Shown piece after piece: positions 35,582 through 45,218 of a DNA stretch of 64,000 nt. The position numbers and the translations under genes were made by a program. The stretch is from CASPLG01 sp965120375 (GTDB lineage Bacteria > Bacillota > Clostridia > Oscillospirales > Acutalibacteraceae), in contig CBCPMW010000013.1 in NCBI GenBank assembly GCA_965120375.1, positions 1-64,000 on the forward strand, read 5' to 3'. Position 1 is the first letter of the stretch. Each line of letters starts with the position of its first letter. The notes below the pieces were generated by a model, which made no database searches, was not told the origin of the DNA, and worked only from the letters and a program-made list of their open reading frames with translations.

Positions 35582-37816
35582 TTGGGAAAATATAGTTCAA
35601 AAGGTTCAGAAAAACAGTTTAATAAGCATTCTGGTTTTATAGAAGGTGCCGGAGAAGTAAAAGAACAAAAAATAGTGAAAACAATAGAAAATAATTATAT
35701 GCCATATGCTATGAGCGTAATTATGTCGCGTGCAATTCCTGAAATAGATGGTTTTAAGCCATCTCATAGAAAACTTTTATATACAATGTATAAAATGGGC
35801 CTGTTAAATTCACAAAGAACAAAGTCAGCTAATATAGTAGGGCAAACTATGAAATTAAATCCACATGGAGATAGCGCTATATATGATACGATGGTAAGAC
35901 TTAGTCGAGGTAATGAAGCATTACTTCACCCTTATATAGATTCAAAAGGAAATTTCGGAAAATTTTATTCAAGAGACATGGCATATGCAGCGTCTAGATA
36001 TACAGAGGCGAAATTAGACGAAATATGCACTGAACTTTTTAAAGATATTGAGAAAAATACTGTTGATTTTGTTGATAATTACGACAACACTTTAAAAGAG
36101 CCAGTTTTGTTACCGGCAAGTTATCCGTCGATACTTGTAAACGCAAATACAGGTATTGCAGTCGGTATGGCTAGTTCAATTTGTCCTTTTAATTTAAGGG
36201 AAGTTTGTAAAACTGCAATAGAGCTTATAAAAAATAAAAATCATGATATCTGTAAGACTTTAATTGCTCCGGATTTTCCAGGTGGGGGCCATATAGTATA
36301 TCAAGAAGAAAAAATAAGAGAAATTTACGAAACTGGAAAAGGTGGAATAAAAGTCCGAGCACGTTATTTTTACGATAAGGACTCAAATTGTATTGATATA
36401 AGCAGCATTCCGTCTACAACAACTAGCGAAGCTATAATTGAAAAAGTAATAGAAATGGTAAAATTGGGGAAAGTTAAAGAAATATCTGATATACGAGATG
36501 AAACTGGACTAGACGGCTTGAAAATAACAATAGATTTAAAACGTGGCTTTGATCCTGATAAACTTATGAATAAACTTTTCAAAATTACACCTCTTGAAGA
36601 TACGTTCTCTTGTAATTTTAATATTTTAGTTGACTCTAAACCGAAAGTTATGGGAATAAAGGAAATATTTCAGGAGTGGATTTTGTTTCGCGAAAAATGT
36701 ATAAAAAGAAGAACAGAGTTTGACCTTGATAAGAAAAAACAAACGCTCCATTTACTTTATGGTCTAAAAACAATTTTAGTCGATATAGATAAAGCTATTT
36801 CAATTATTAGAAATACCCAGCAGGATTCTATGGTTATACCAAACTTAATGAATGGATTTAAAATAGATAAAATCCAAGCTGAATACGTTTCTGAAATAAA
36901 GCTTCGGCATTTAAACCGAGAATACATTATAAAGAAGACAGATGAAACTCAAAAACTTGAAGGAGAGATTCAAAGTTTAGAAAATATACTTAAAGATAAA
37001 TCTAAAATTGAACATATAATTATGAATGAACTTGAAGAAGTTGCAGCTATTTACGGAAAACCTAGAAAAAGTATGATAATTTATCCAAAAGAAATTGAAA
37101 CTTTTGAAGATGAAGAAGATGAAATTGACTATCCTGTTACATTATTTTTTACAAGAGAAGGATATTTCAAAAAAATCACCCCACAATCTTTAAGGCTTGG
37201 AAGTGAACATAAATTAAAAGAGGGCGATAAAATACTTCAAAGTGTGGAAGGAAGCAACAATTCAGATCTTTTGTTTTTTTCAAATAAGTCAAAAGTTTAT
37301 AAAATGAAAGCGAATATGTTTCCAGATTCAAAGGCCAGTGTTTTTGGAGATTTTATAGGCGCAAAAGTTTCAGCAGCTGAAGATGAAGAGATAGTTTATA
37401 TGGCTGTAACTAAAGACTATAGTGGGTTTATGCTATTTTTTTTCGAAGATGGACGAGTTGCAAAAGTTGACATGAAATCGTATTTGACGAAAACAAATAG
37501 GAAAAAACTTGTAAGTGCTTTTTCTGATAAAGCAAAGCTTGTCAGATGTTTTTATTTATTAAAAGATTTTGAATTTTTCCTAGTTTCTTCTGCTGGAAAA
37601 GCGATTAAATTTAGCACTTCTCTCCTTAATAAAAAAACATCAAAAAATACAATGGGAGTACATGTTATGACACTAAAAAAAGATCAAAAATTAGCCAAAG
37701 TATCAGTTTGCAGTGAAAAAAACAAAAATGCACTGGAAAAATATAATGTTAAAAATATTCCAGTTGTGGGTTATAATTATTCAGGAGATATTGATGAAAT
37801 GCAATTGACATTTTGA
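35582..37816 (+). CDS. Type IIA DNA topoisomerase subunit A (ParC/GyrA-like)
   Basis: 744 residues. The breakage-reunion domain has SRAIPEIDGFKPSHRK, NPHGDSAIYDTMVRL and catalytic Tyr140 in AASRYTEAKL; coiled-coil and a C-terminal beta-pinwheel-like domain (about 500-744) follow, with no clear GyrA box. Start TTG 35582 follows AGGTGAT. The enzyme would cut and pass duplex DNA with the upstream ATPase subunit to decatenate or relax chromosomes. The absence of a GyrA box favours ParC over GyrA. Confidence 0.85.
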   Translation: MGKYSSKGSEKQFNKHSGFIEGAGEVKEQKIVKTIENNYMPYAMSVIMSRAIPEIDGFKPSHRKLLYTMYKMGLLNSQRTKSANIVGQTMKLNPHGDSAIYDTMVRLSRGNEALLHPYIDSKGNFGKFYSRDMAYAASRYTEAKLDEICTELFKDIEKNTVDFVDNYDNTLKEPVLLPASYPSILVNANTGIAVGMASSICPFNLREVCKTAIELIKNKNHDICKTLIAPDFPGGGHIVYQEEKIREIYETGKGGIKVRARYFYDKDSNCIDISSIPSTTTSEAIIEKVIEMVKLGKVKEISDIRDETGLDGLKITIDLKRGFDPDKLMNKLFKITPLEDTFSCNFNILVDSKPKVMGIKEIFQEWILFREKCIKRRTEFDLDKKKQTLHLLYGLKTILVDIDKAISIIRNTQQDSMVIPNLMNGFKIDKIQAEYVSEIKLRHLNREYIIKKTDETQKLEGEIQSLENILKDKSKIEHIIMNELEEVAAIYGKPRKSMIIYPKEIETFEDEEDEIDYPVTLFFTREGYFKKITPQSLRLGSEHKLKEGDKILQSVEGSNNSDLLFFSNKSKVYKMKANMFPDSKASVFGDFIGAKVSAAEDEEIVYMAVTKDYSGFMLFFFEDGRVAKVDMKSYLTKTNRKKLVSAFSDKAKLVRCFYLLKDFEFFLVSSAGKAIKFSTSLLNKKTSKNTMGVHVMTLKKDQKLAKVSVCSEKNKNALEKYNVKNIPVVGYNYSGDIDEMQLTF

Positions 37817-37837
37817 CAAAATAGAGAGGGATTTTTA

Positions 37838-39028
37838 TTGAAAAGAGTTTTTTTATTGGTTTTAGACAGTTTCGGAATTGGGGAAATGCCGGATGCAAAT
37901 CTTTATGGGGACAAAGGCAGCAACACTTTGGCGTCCTGTTTAAAAAGTAAATATATAAAAATTGAAAACATGAAAAAGTTAGGTCTTTTTAATATAGATG
38001 GGGTGCGCGGTTTTTGCCAAGATTTAGGAAAAAATTTTGAAATACCTGAAAATTCTCTAGGAAGCTTTGCTAGAATGGAGGAAGCATCGAAAGGGAAAGA
38101 CACAACTATAGGACACTGGGAGATTGCCGGAATAGTATCAGGAAAAGCTTTACCGACTTTTCCAAACGGTTTTCCGAGTGAAATTATAGGAAAATTTAAA
38201 AATTTAACTAACCGGGAAATTTTGTGCAACAAAGCTTATTCTGGGACAGAAGTTATTAAAGATTACGGGGAAGAAAGCATAGAAAAAAAAGCTTTAATTG
38301 TCTATACTTCAGCGGATAGCGTTTTTCAAATTGCAGCTCATAAATCAATAGTTTCAAAAGATCAACTTTATGAATACTGCAAGATAGCAAGAGAAATTTT
38401 AGTCGGAGATTTTTCTGTTGGGAGAGTCATAGCAAGACCTTTTGGAGGAAAGTACCCTGATTTTAAAAGAATTGAAGGTCGGCACGATTTTTCTCTCTCT
38501 CCACCGGGGAAAACAATGCTTGATCTGATTTCAGAAAATGGTCAGGAAGTTATTGCAATTGGGAAAGTAAGTGATATTTTTGCAGGAAAAGGGATTACAA
38601 AAAAAATTGAAACAGTAAATAATGAAGATGGGATAAAAAGATTGGTTGAATGTCAGAAAAAGGAATTCTTAGGTCTTTGTTTTTTAAATCTGGTTGATTT
38701 TGATATGCTTTATGGGCACAGAAACGATGTAGATGGCTATGCAAGGGCACTTACATATTTTGATAATTGTCTTTATGAGATTCAAAAAAATATGAAAGAA
38801 GAAGATGTTATGATTATAACTGCAGATCATGGATGTGATCCGTTGAGTCAGTCTACTGATCATTCAAGGGAATATACTCCGATGCTAATTTTTGGAAAAA
38901 ATATAAAGTGCGGAGTTAATTTAGGAACTAGAAAAACTTTTTCGGACATTTCGGCTACAATTTTAGAGTATTTAGGGATAGAAAACACATTGAAAGGGGA
39001 ATCATTTTTGAGTTATGTTACAGGATAA
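37838..39028 (+). CDS. deoB: Phosphopentomutase
   Basis: Alkaline-phosphatase-superfamily enzyme converting (deoxy)ribose 1-phosphate to the 5-phosphate. LDSFGIGEMPDA (metal Asp), GSNTLAS, DTTIGHWEIAG with the phospho-Thr site, NLVDFDMLYGHRNDV and ITADHGCDP are conserved; 396 residues. TTG 37838 follows GAGAGGG. It opens the nucleoside-salvage cluster: products of DeoD and the pyrimidine phosphorylase feed into this step. Confidence 0.95.
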   Translation: MKRVFLLVLDSFGIGEMPDANLYGDKGSNTLASCLKSKYIKIENMKKLGLFNIDGVRGFCQDLGKNFEIPENSLGSFARMEEASKGKDTTIGHWEIAGIVSGKALPTFPNGFPSEIIGKFKNLTNREILCNKAYSGTEVIKDYGEESIEKKALIVYTSADSVFQIAAHKSIVSKDQLYEYCKIAREILVGDFSVGRVIARPFGGKYPDFKRIEGRHDFSLSPPGKTMLDLISENGQEVIAIGKVSDIFAGKGITKKIETVNNEDGIKRLVECQKKEFLGLCFLNLVDFDMLYGHRNDVDGYARALTYFDNCLYEIQKNMKEEDVMIITADHGCDPLSQSTDHSREYTPMLIFGKNIKCGVNLGTRKTFSDISATILEYLGIENTLKGESFLSYVTG

Positions 39029-39656
39029 AAATTTAAAAAAAGATGTATTTAATTGGTTGAAAAAGGGAATAATATGTACTGCCAGTATAGTACTTTTGGG
39101 GGTTGCGACTGTTTTAGCTGTAAGGGCGATGCTGGGGAATGATCCTATTTCTGTTCTTTATGATGGACTCGGGGTTTCTACTAAAATAAATATGGGAATA
39201 GCAGCAAATATAATTAACTGTATTTTAGCGTTAGTTGTTTTTTTTCTAGATAGAAAATACATACATGTTGGGACCGTTATATACGCACTAGTTCTAGGTT
39301 CTTCTATAACTTTGGGGCTGAATCTTTACGATTCTTTGAATTTACCCGGAGATTTATTATTTAGAATTTTTATAGCGATTGCTGGATATTTATTAGCGTT
39401 TGTAGCGCTTGGGGCATTTGTTGCGATAGATATAGGAGTAGATCCATGGACTGCTGCTGCGCTTATGCTTAGTAAAAAAATTCAAAAACCGTTTTCAAGA
39501 GTCAGAATAATTATAGATACATCTGCTTTAATAATTGGGTGGTTTTTGGGTGGAACGGTAGGAGTGATGACTCTAGTGGCAGCTATTGTTGCTGGACCAG
39601 TTATACAAAAAGTTGCAGAATTTCTTGACAAAATATTTAGCAAAGTGTTAGAATAA
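39015..39656 (+). CDS. YczE/YyaS/YitT-like membrane protein
   Basis: 213 residues with about six hydrophobic helices. LAVRAMLGNDPISVLYDGL near the start and FVAIDIGVDPWTAAALML in the middle are paired repeats with Asp-Pro, seen in the YczE/YyaS/YitT group of unknown function. Its ATG overlaps the last 14 bases of deoB, so expression is linked. Within a nucleoside cluster it could be a transporter for a nucleobase or pentose, but this is only context. Confidence 0.75.
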   Translation: MLQDKNLKKDVFNWLKKGIICTASIVLLGVATVLAVRAMLGNDPISVLYDGLGVSTKINMGIAANIINCILALVVFFLDRKYIHVGTVIYALVLGSSITLGLNLYDSLNLPGDLLFRIFIAIAGYLLAFVALGAFVAIDIGVDPWTAAALMLSKKIQKPFSRVRIIIDTSALIIGWFLGGTVGVMTLVAAIVAGPVIQKVAEFLDKIFSKVLE

Positions 39657-39723
39657 TCCTGGTGGCAGCTGAGCACATTTATCAGTATTGTTGGCACAAT
39701 TTAACTATTAATGGAGGGTATTT

Positions 39724-40434
39724 ATGTCTAATACGCCTACTCCTCATATATCGGCAAAACTAGGCGAAATAGCGAAAACTGTACTTATGCCAGGAGATCC
39801 ACTTAGGGCTAAGTATATTGCGGAGAGTTTTTTAGAAGATACAGTTTGCTTTAATTCTGTTAGAAATATGCTAGGATTTACCGGAAGGTATAAAGGTAAA
39901 GAAGTTTCTGTAATGGGTGGTGGAATGGGAATTCCTTCTATTGGCATTTACAGTTATGAACTTTTTAACTTTTATGGTGTCGAAAGTATAATAAGAATAG
40001 GTACAGCCGGTGCAATTAATAGTAGTGTCAAGCTTAGAGATGTTGTTATAGCTATGGGAGCTTGTACAAATTCTAGGTACGCAAAGCAATATAATCTTCC
40101 AGGGACGTTTGCGCCAATTGCATCTTATGATTTGCTCAGTTTAGCTTGTATCAATGCCAAAGATTTTAACATAAAAGTTAAAGTTGGGAACGTCTTATCG
40201 TCGGATAATTTTTACAGTGATGATGCTGATTCATTGTTGAGTTGGGACAAAATGGGGGTTTTGGCCGTGGAGATGGAAGCAGCAGGACTTTATATGAATG
40301 CAGCAAGATCTGGTAAAAAAGCACTCTGTATTTTAAGTATTTCTGATTGCCCGCTTAGAGGGGAATCGTTGTCTTCTGTTGATCGCCAAAATAGTTTTAC
40401 TGATATGATGAAAATAGCTTTAGAGACAGCTTGA
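39724..40434 (+). CDS. deoD: Purine-nucleoside phosphorylase (DeoD type)
   Basis: Hexameric PNP splitting purine (deoxy)nucleosides with phosphate. PTPHISAKLGEIA, VLMPGDPLRAKYIA, GGGMGIPSIGIYSYEL, RIGTAGAIN and EMEAAGLY with the late SISDCPLRGES (catalytic Asp) are all present in 236 residues. GGAGGG precedes the ATG. A terminator-like hairpin overlaps its stop codon. Confidence 0.95.
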   Translation: MSNTPTPHISAKLGEIAKTVLMPGDPLRAKYIAESFLEDTVCFNSVRNMLGFTGRYKGKEVSVMGGGMGIPSIGIYSYELFNFYGVESIIRIGTAGAINSSVKLRDVVIAMGACTNSRYAKQYNLPGTFAPIASYDLLSLACINAKDFNIKVKVGNVLSSDNFYSDDADSLLSWDKMGVLAVEMEAAGLYMNAARSGKKALCILSISDCPLRGESLSSVDRQNSFTDMMKIALETA

Positions 40435-40466
40435 GTTTTTTATTTAAGTTGTCTTTTTATTTTTTG
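40424..40466 (+). terminator. Terminator hairpin overlapping the deoD stop codon
   Basis: AGACAGCTT (40424-40432) pairs with AAGTTGTCT (40446-40454; one G-U pair) around a 13-base loop, then TTTTTATTTTTT. Because bmpA begins 49 bases further with no clear promoter, it may act as a partial attenuator. Confidence 0.7.
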
Positions 40467-40502
40467 TGGCTCAAGTGTTAATTGTTTAGTTGGAGGAAAG
40501 TT

Positions 40503-41534
40503 ATGAAAAAATATAAAGTCCTGATTTTAGTTTTTTTTGTGTTGATTTTTTTAGCAGGGTGTACAAATTTAGGTACGGATAATTATAGTTTTTCAGTTGC
40601 TATGGTAACTGATACTGGTGGAGTTAATGATCAGTCATTTAATATGTCTTCTTGGCAGGGTTTGTGTCAATTTGCAGAAAGAACAGGCTCGAAAGTAAGT
40701 TACGTTGAATCTCGCCAATCTTCAGATTATTCTATGAATATAGATAGACTTGCTGACGAACAAGTAAACCTTATATGGGGGATAGGTTTTTCTCTTGCAG
40801 ACGTTGTTGAGCTAGCAGCGAAAACAAATCCAGAACTAAATTACGCTATAGTTGACTATTCATACGGAGAAAACACGCTTGATAATGTAACAGGAGTGGT
40901 TTTTAGAGCTGAAGAGTCAGCGTTTTTGGCAGGGTACATAGCTGGGAGGACTACTAAAACGAATAAAATAGGATTTGTTGGAGGAATAAACAGTATAGTC
41001 ATAGATCAGTTTGAGTATGGGTACAGGGCTGGGATTGACTATGCGGCTAAAGAACTTGGGACTGAAATTGAATTTGTTTCTCAGTATGCAGAGAGTTTTA
41101 GTGACGCTGCAAAAGGTAAGGCCATAACACTTAAAATGATTTCTGGTGGATGCGATATAATTTTCCATGCTGCAGGAGGAGCTGGAGTTGGGGTTATAGA
41201 GGCGGCCAAAGAATCCAATTGTTTTGCAATAGGAGTAGATATGGATCAGTCTTACCTTGCACCTAAAAATGTTTTAACTTCTGCTCTTAAAAATGCAGGA
41301 CAAGCAGTTGACATAGTTTCAACTAAACTTATGAATGGAGAAAAAATTGGAGGGAAGACTCTGTCATTCGGTATAAGTGAAGGATGTGTGGGGATTCCGG
41401 AATCGAATCCGAATATAGATCCGAAAGTTTATGTTGCTTCAATGAAGATACAAGACGAAATTTCTGAAGGGAAAATTGTTCCACCGGGAAGCAGTAGTGA
41501 TTATGAAAGCTTTAAGGCGTCATATATAAATTAG
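40503..41534 (+). CDS. BmpA/PnrA-type nucleoside-binding lipoprotein
   Basis: Extracytoplasmic substrate-binding lipoprotein of an ABC nucleoside importer. ATG 40503 follows GGAGG by six bases. A signal peptide ends with the lipobox LAGC (Cys20). MVTDTGGVNDQSFN, GVVFRAEESAFLAGYIAG and the hinge segments match PnrA/BmpA, which bind purine nucleosides. 343 residues. It lies directly before the ATPase and two permeases and is the specificity component. Confidence 0.93.
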   Translation: MKKYKVLILVFFVLIFLAGCTNLGTDNYSFSVAMVTDTGGVNDQSFNMSSWQGLCQFAERTGSKVSYVESRQSSDYSMNIDRLADEQVNLIWGIGFSLADVVELAAKTNPELNYAIVDYSYGENTLDNVTGVVFRAEESAFLAGYIAGRTTKTNKIGFVGGINSIVIDQFEYGYRAGIDYAAKELGTEIEFVSQYAESFSDAAKGKAITLKMISGGCDIIFHAAGGAGVGVIEAAKESNCFAIGVDMDQSYLAPKNVLTSALKNAGQAVDIVSTKLMNGEKIGGKTLSFGISEGCVGIPESNPNIDPKVYVASMKIQDEISEGKIVPPGSSSDYESFKASYIN

Positions 41535-41560
41535 ATTTTTAAATAAATGAGGCGATTTCG

Positions 41561-43102
41561 ATGGAAATAAATAAAGAATATGCAGTGCAAATGCGAGGAA
41601 TTAAAAAATCATTTGGTTCTCTTAGCGTTTTAAAAGGTGTAAACTTAGATGTAAAAAAAGGTAGCATACACGCTGTCTTAGGTGAAAACGGAGCGGGGAA
41701 AAGTACACTTATGAATATTTTGTATGGTCTATATAGTGCTGATGAGGGGGAAATATACATAAATGGCGAACTTACAAATATAAAAAATACGGCATCGGCT
41801 ATCAACATAGGAATAGGAATGGTTCACCAGCATTTTATGCTTGTTGATAAGTTCACTGTTCTTCAAAATATAATTTTAGGAAAAGAAACTACTTCAAAGT
41901 TTGGGGTATTGAAGACTAGAAAATCTAGAGAAAGAATTCAAGGGATAACAGGTAAGTATAATTTAAATATAGATTTGGATTCAAAAATAAGAGATATTTC
42001 AGTTGGGATGCAGCAAAAAGTTGAAATCTTGAAGGCTTTGTATAGGGGAGCAGAGATTTTAATTTTGGACGAGCCGACAGCTGTGCTAACTCCTGTGGAA
42101 ACGGATGAATTGATAAACATTATGAATAGTTTAGTAGCTGACGGGAAATCGGTAATCATTATAACTCACAAGCTAAAAGAAATAAAAAAATCAGCTTACG
42201 AATGTACAATAATCAGACGAGGAAATTTTATAGAAAAAGTAAAAGTCTTAAATGAAGATACTAAAAGTTTAGCAAAAAAGATGGTTGGGAGAGAAGTTAA
42301 GCTTAGTGTAGAAAAGAGCGAATCAAATCCAGGAGAAGAAGTGTTTAAGATAGAAAATTTACACGTTTGTTGCGACCGAGGAGTTGAAACAGTTAAGGAT
42401 TTTTCTATATCGGTAAGAAGAGGAGAAATAGTCGGTTTAGCAGGAATAGAAGGAAACGGACAAAAAGAGCTTATAGAGGCTTTAATCTCTGTAAGAAATG
42501 TTCGGTCTGGAACAATAAAAGTTGACGGTGTTGAAATTCAGAATACATCAGTAGAAAATGTATTAAAACACGGAGTTTCTGTAATTCATGCAGATAGACA
42601 TAAATACGGAATAATTTTAGATTTAACTGTTGCAGAAAATGCAATTTTAGAAAAATATAAATATTCTCCTTACTGCAAGGATAATTTTTTAAACGATAAG
42701 GAAAGAGACAAATTTGCAAAACAGCTTGTAGAAAAGTACGATATAAGGCCAGATAATTGTATTAATTTTCCGATAAGAAAATTATCCGGAGGTAATCAAC
42801 AAAAATTAGTTATAGGTAGAGAGATTGCAAATGAACCTGACTTTTTGATAGCAGTTCAGCCAACTAGAGGTTTAGATGTAGGTGCGATAGAATATGTCCA
42901 TAAAACCTTAGTTGAACTTCGGGACAAAAATAAGGCAATTTTGCTTATTTCGCTTGAACTAGATGAAATTATGGATCTGTCTGATGTTATTGCAGTTATG
43001 TATGATGGATCGATAAATGGTGTGTTTAAAAGCAGTGAAGCTGATGAAAATCTTATTGGATTGTTAATGGCTGGAGGTCACGAAAATGAAAAATGTTGCT
43101 AA
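41561..43102 (+). CDS. Nucleoside ABC transporter, double ATPase subunit (NupA/YufO-like)
   Basis: 513 residues with two fused nucleotide-binding domains as in RbsA/YufO. First half: GENGAGKST Walker A, Q-loop VHQHFML, VGMQQKVEIL and LILDEPTAVLTP. Second half: AGIEGNGQKE (a degenerate Walker A lacking the GKS), LSGGNQQKLVIGRE and VQPTRGLDVGAIE. The second site is likely non-hydrolytic, as usual in this group. It ends overlapping the permease start. Confidence 0.93.
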   Translation: MEINKEYAVQMRGIKKSFGSLSVLKGVNLDVKKGSIHAVLGENGAGKSTLMNILYGLYSADEGEIYINGELTNIKNTASAINIGIGMVHQHFMLVDKFTVLQNIILGKETTSKFGVLKTRKSRERIQGITGKYNLNIDLDSKIRDISVGMQQKVEILKALYRGAEILILDEPTAVLTPVETDELINIMNSLVADGKSVIIITHKLKEIKKSAYECTIIRRGNFIEKVKVLNEDTKSLAKKMVGREVKLSVEKSESNPGEEVFKIENLHVCCDRGVETVKDFSISVRRGEIVGLAGIEGNGQKELIEALISVRNVRSGTIKVDGVEIQNTSVENVLKHGVSVIHADRHKYGIILDLTVAENAILEKYKYSPYCKDNFLNDKERDKFAKQLVEKYDIRPDNCINFPIRKLSGGNQQKLVIGREIANEPDFLIAVQPTRGLDVGAIEYVHKTLVELRDKNKAILLISLELDEIMDLSDVIAVMYDGSINGVFKSSEADENLIGLLMAGGHENEKCC

Positions 43103-44213
43103 TGTTCTTGAGAAGCCTTTTATTTCGACTGTTATATCGATGGCTTTAGGTTTTTTCGTAGCATTTCTAATTTTATATGCAGCAGGATATAACCCACTTG
43201 AAGCAATTGTTACATTTTTTAGTTCAATTTTTTCTAAACCTAAATTTGTAACAAATGTAATAATAAAAAGTTCTCCATTGATACTTACAGGGCTCAGTGC
43301 AGCGTTCGCGTTTAAAACTGGACTTTTTAATATTGGAGCAGAAGGCCAGTATATAGTTGCAACCATTGCATCTACTGTGGTTGGGCTAATATTTAATTTT
43401 CATCCAGTAGTGCAAATTCCACTTGTAATATTTTCAGGAGTACTAGCCGGCGCAATTTTTGGGGGATTTGTTGGATTTTTGAAAGCTAAATATGGTATAC
43501 ATGAAGTTATAACTAGCATAATGATGAACTGGATTGCGCTTTATTTATGTAACTTTGTAGCAAATTTTTCAGCTTTTCATAAACAAGATAGTAACGGTAC
43601 ATATCCGATAAACAAATCTGGTATAAGCATGCTCCTTTATGAGTGGAAATTTTCTGAAGAAGGCAGAATTTTCCTTAAAGATAATCCTCTTTTAAACGAG
43701 ATATTACTTAAAACGGATTTGAGTTTGAATTTTCTGATTGCGTCTATAGTCGCAGCTGTAATTTACATAATTATCTATAAAACAAAATTGGGGTTTGAAC
43801 TAAGAGCGGTAGGACTTAATAAATATGCAGCAACAAACGCCGGTATAAATGTAAAAAAAAGTATATTTTTATCAATGCTTATTGCAGGAGCTTTGTCTGG
43901 TTTAGCAGGATCTTTAACAATAAGTGGAACATCGAGCAACAGTTTACAGATTTTATCAGTTTTTGAAAATAATGGATTTAATGGTTTGGCAGTTGCTCTT
44001 ATAGCAAAGAGTTCACCTGTTGGATGTGTTTTTTCAGGATTGGTTTTTAGTGCATTAATTTATGCTGGACAGTCATTACAATTTAAATTGGGGATTCCAC
44101 TTGAAATAATAAATATATTGATAGGTACGGTTGTGTTTTTTACGGCAATAACAAGAATATTTCCGATTTTGGCAGAAAAATTCTGTAGGGGGAAATCTGA
44201 AAATGTTAAATGA
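43086..44213 (+). CDS. Nucleoside ABC transporter permease 1 (NupB/YufP-like)
   Basis: 375 residues with about ten hydrophobic helices. GLSAAFAFKTGLFNIGAEGQ and the EVITSIMMNWIALYL and GLSGLAGSL segments belong to the branched-chain/ribose-type permease family used by BmpA systems. The ATG lies 17 bases inside the ATPase gene with GGAGG upstream. It forms the membrane channel together with the next gene. Confidence 0.92.
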   Translation: MKNVANVLEKPFISTVISMALGFFVAFLILYAAGYNPLEAIVTFFSSIFSKPKFVTNVIIKSSPLILTGLSAAFAFKTGLFNIGAEGQYIVATIASTVVGLIFNFHPVVQIPLVIFSGVLAGAIFGGFVGFLKAKYGIHEVITSIMMNWIALYLCNFVANFSAFHKQDSNGTYPINKSGISMLLYEWKFSEEGRIFLKDNPLLNEILLKTDLSLNFLIASIVAAVIYIIIYKTKLGFELRAVGLNKYAATNAGINVKKSIFLSMLIAGALSGLAGSLTISGTSSNSLQILSVFENNGFNGLAVALIAKSSPVGCVFSGLVFSALIYAGQSLQFKLGIPLEIINILIGTVVFFTAITRIFPILAEKFCRGKSENVK

Positions 44214-45096
44214 TCTATTATTTTTGATTACAATAACTCTAATGAATTCAGTACCACTCACTTTTGCAGCTATAGGAGGGGTTATTTCTGAAAAATGTGG
44301 AGTTACCAATATTGGGATAGAAGGTATGATGAGTGTAGGAGCATTTACTGGTGCTGCAGTTGGGTATTATACCGGCAGTGTTTGGTTTGGCTTTTTGTGT
44401 GCTGGAGTAGCAGGGGGGATTCTAGCGCTTTTACATGCTATAGCTTCTATAACATTTCAAGCTGACCAAACAGTTTCGGGAATTGCTATAAACTTGATTG
44501 GGCCGGGAGTGGCGATGTTTTTGTCTAGACTATTTTTTTCAGGAGCTACTACAACAATTCCACTTCCGACAAAATTCCCTAAAATTTTTGGCAGTACAAA
44601 CTTAGATTTAACGGTTTTAATCGCGCTGCTAGTGGTAATTTTAACTTGGTTTATAGTGTATAAAACAAAATGGGGACTTAGAATTCGGGCTCTGGGGGAG
44701 CATCCTGCAGCAGTAGATTCGGTGGGTGTTTCAGTTTACAGAGCGAGATATATTTGCGTAATTATTTCCGGAATTTTAGCTGGATTTGGTGGTGCGTCTG
44801 TAACTATAGCAATAGTTTCCCAATTTACTCCAACTGCGATTAGTGGCCAAGGGTTTATAGCTTTAGCTGCGGTAATTTTCGGAAAATGGAAACCATTTGG
44901 TGCGTATTTAGCATGTTTGTTTTTTGGTTTTGCTCAGGCTTTGGTTGTTATGTTTGGAGGGAGTGATTCCTTCATTTCGTCGGATTTAATTTCAATGTTA
45001 CCGTATATATTAACAATTATTATTTTGATAGTTTTTGTAGGTAAGTCATCAGCGCCAAAAGCTTCAGGGAAGCCATATCAAAGGGGATCAAGATGA
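44203..45096 (+). CDS. Nucleoside ABC transporter permease 2 (NupC/YufQ-like)
   Basis: 297-residue partner permease: AIGGVISEKCGVTNIGIEGMM, SITFQADQTVSGIAINL and FIALAAVIFGKWKP are the usual marks. It overlaps the previous gene by 11 bases with GGGGGA as ribosome site. Its TGA overlaps the ATG of a 16-codon frame described separately. Completes the importer. Confidence 0.92.
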   Translation: MLNDLLFLITITLMNSVPLTFAAIGGVISEKCGVTNIGIEGMMSVGAFTGAAVGYYTGSVWFGFLCAGVAGGILALLHAIASITFQADQTVSGIAINLIGPGVAMFLSRLFFSGATTTIPLPTKFPKIFGSTNLDLTVLIALLVVILTWFIVYKTKWGLRIRALGEHPAAVDSVGVSVYRARYICVIISGILAGFGGASVTIAIVSQFTPTAISGQGFIALAAVIFGKWKPFGAYLACLFFGFAQALVVMFGGSDSFISSDLISMLPYILTIIILIVFVGKSSAPKASGKPYQRGSR

Positions 45097-45143
45097 GTTT
45101 ATTTACTGAAATTGTGGGCATAGATGAACTTTTAGAAATTTAA
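45093..45143 (+). CDS. 16-codon frame coupled to the permease stop (possible relic)
   Basis: ATG 45093 overlaps the permease TGA (ATGA) with AGGGGAT upstream, encoding MSLFTEIVGIDELLEI before TAA. Such coupling normally marks the next operon gene; here it ends after 16 residues. It might be the stump of a deleted gene, or chance. Its evidence is position and ribosome site only. Confidence 0.3.
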   Translation: MSLFTEIVGIDELLEI

Positions 45144-45218
45144 GTCTGTTTAATCTATTTTAATTTAGGGTTAAAAGTTTTAATTTTTAGGTATACTGTA
45201 AAGAGGTTAAAAAATTTT

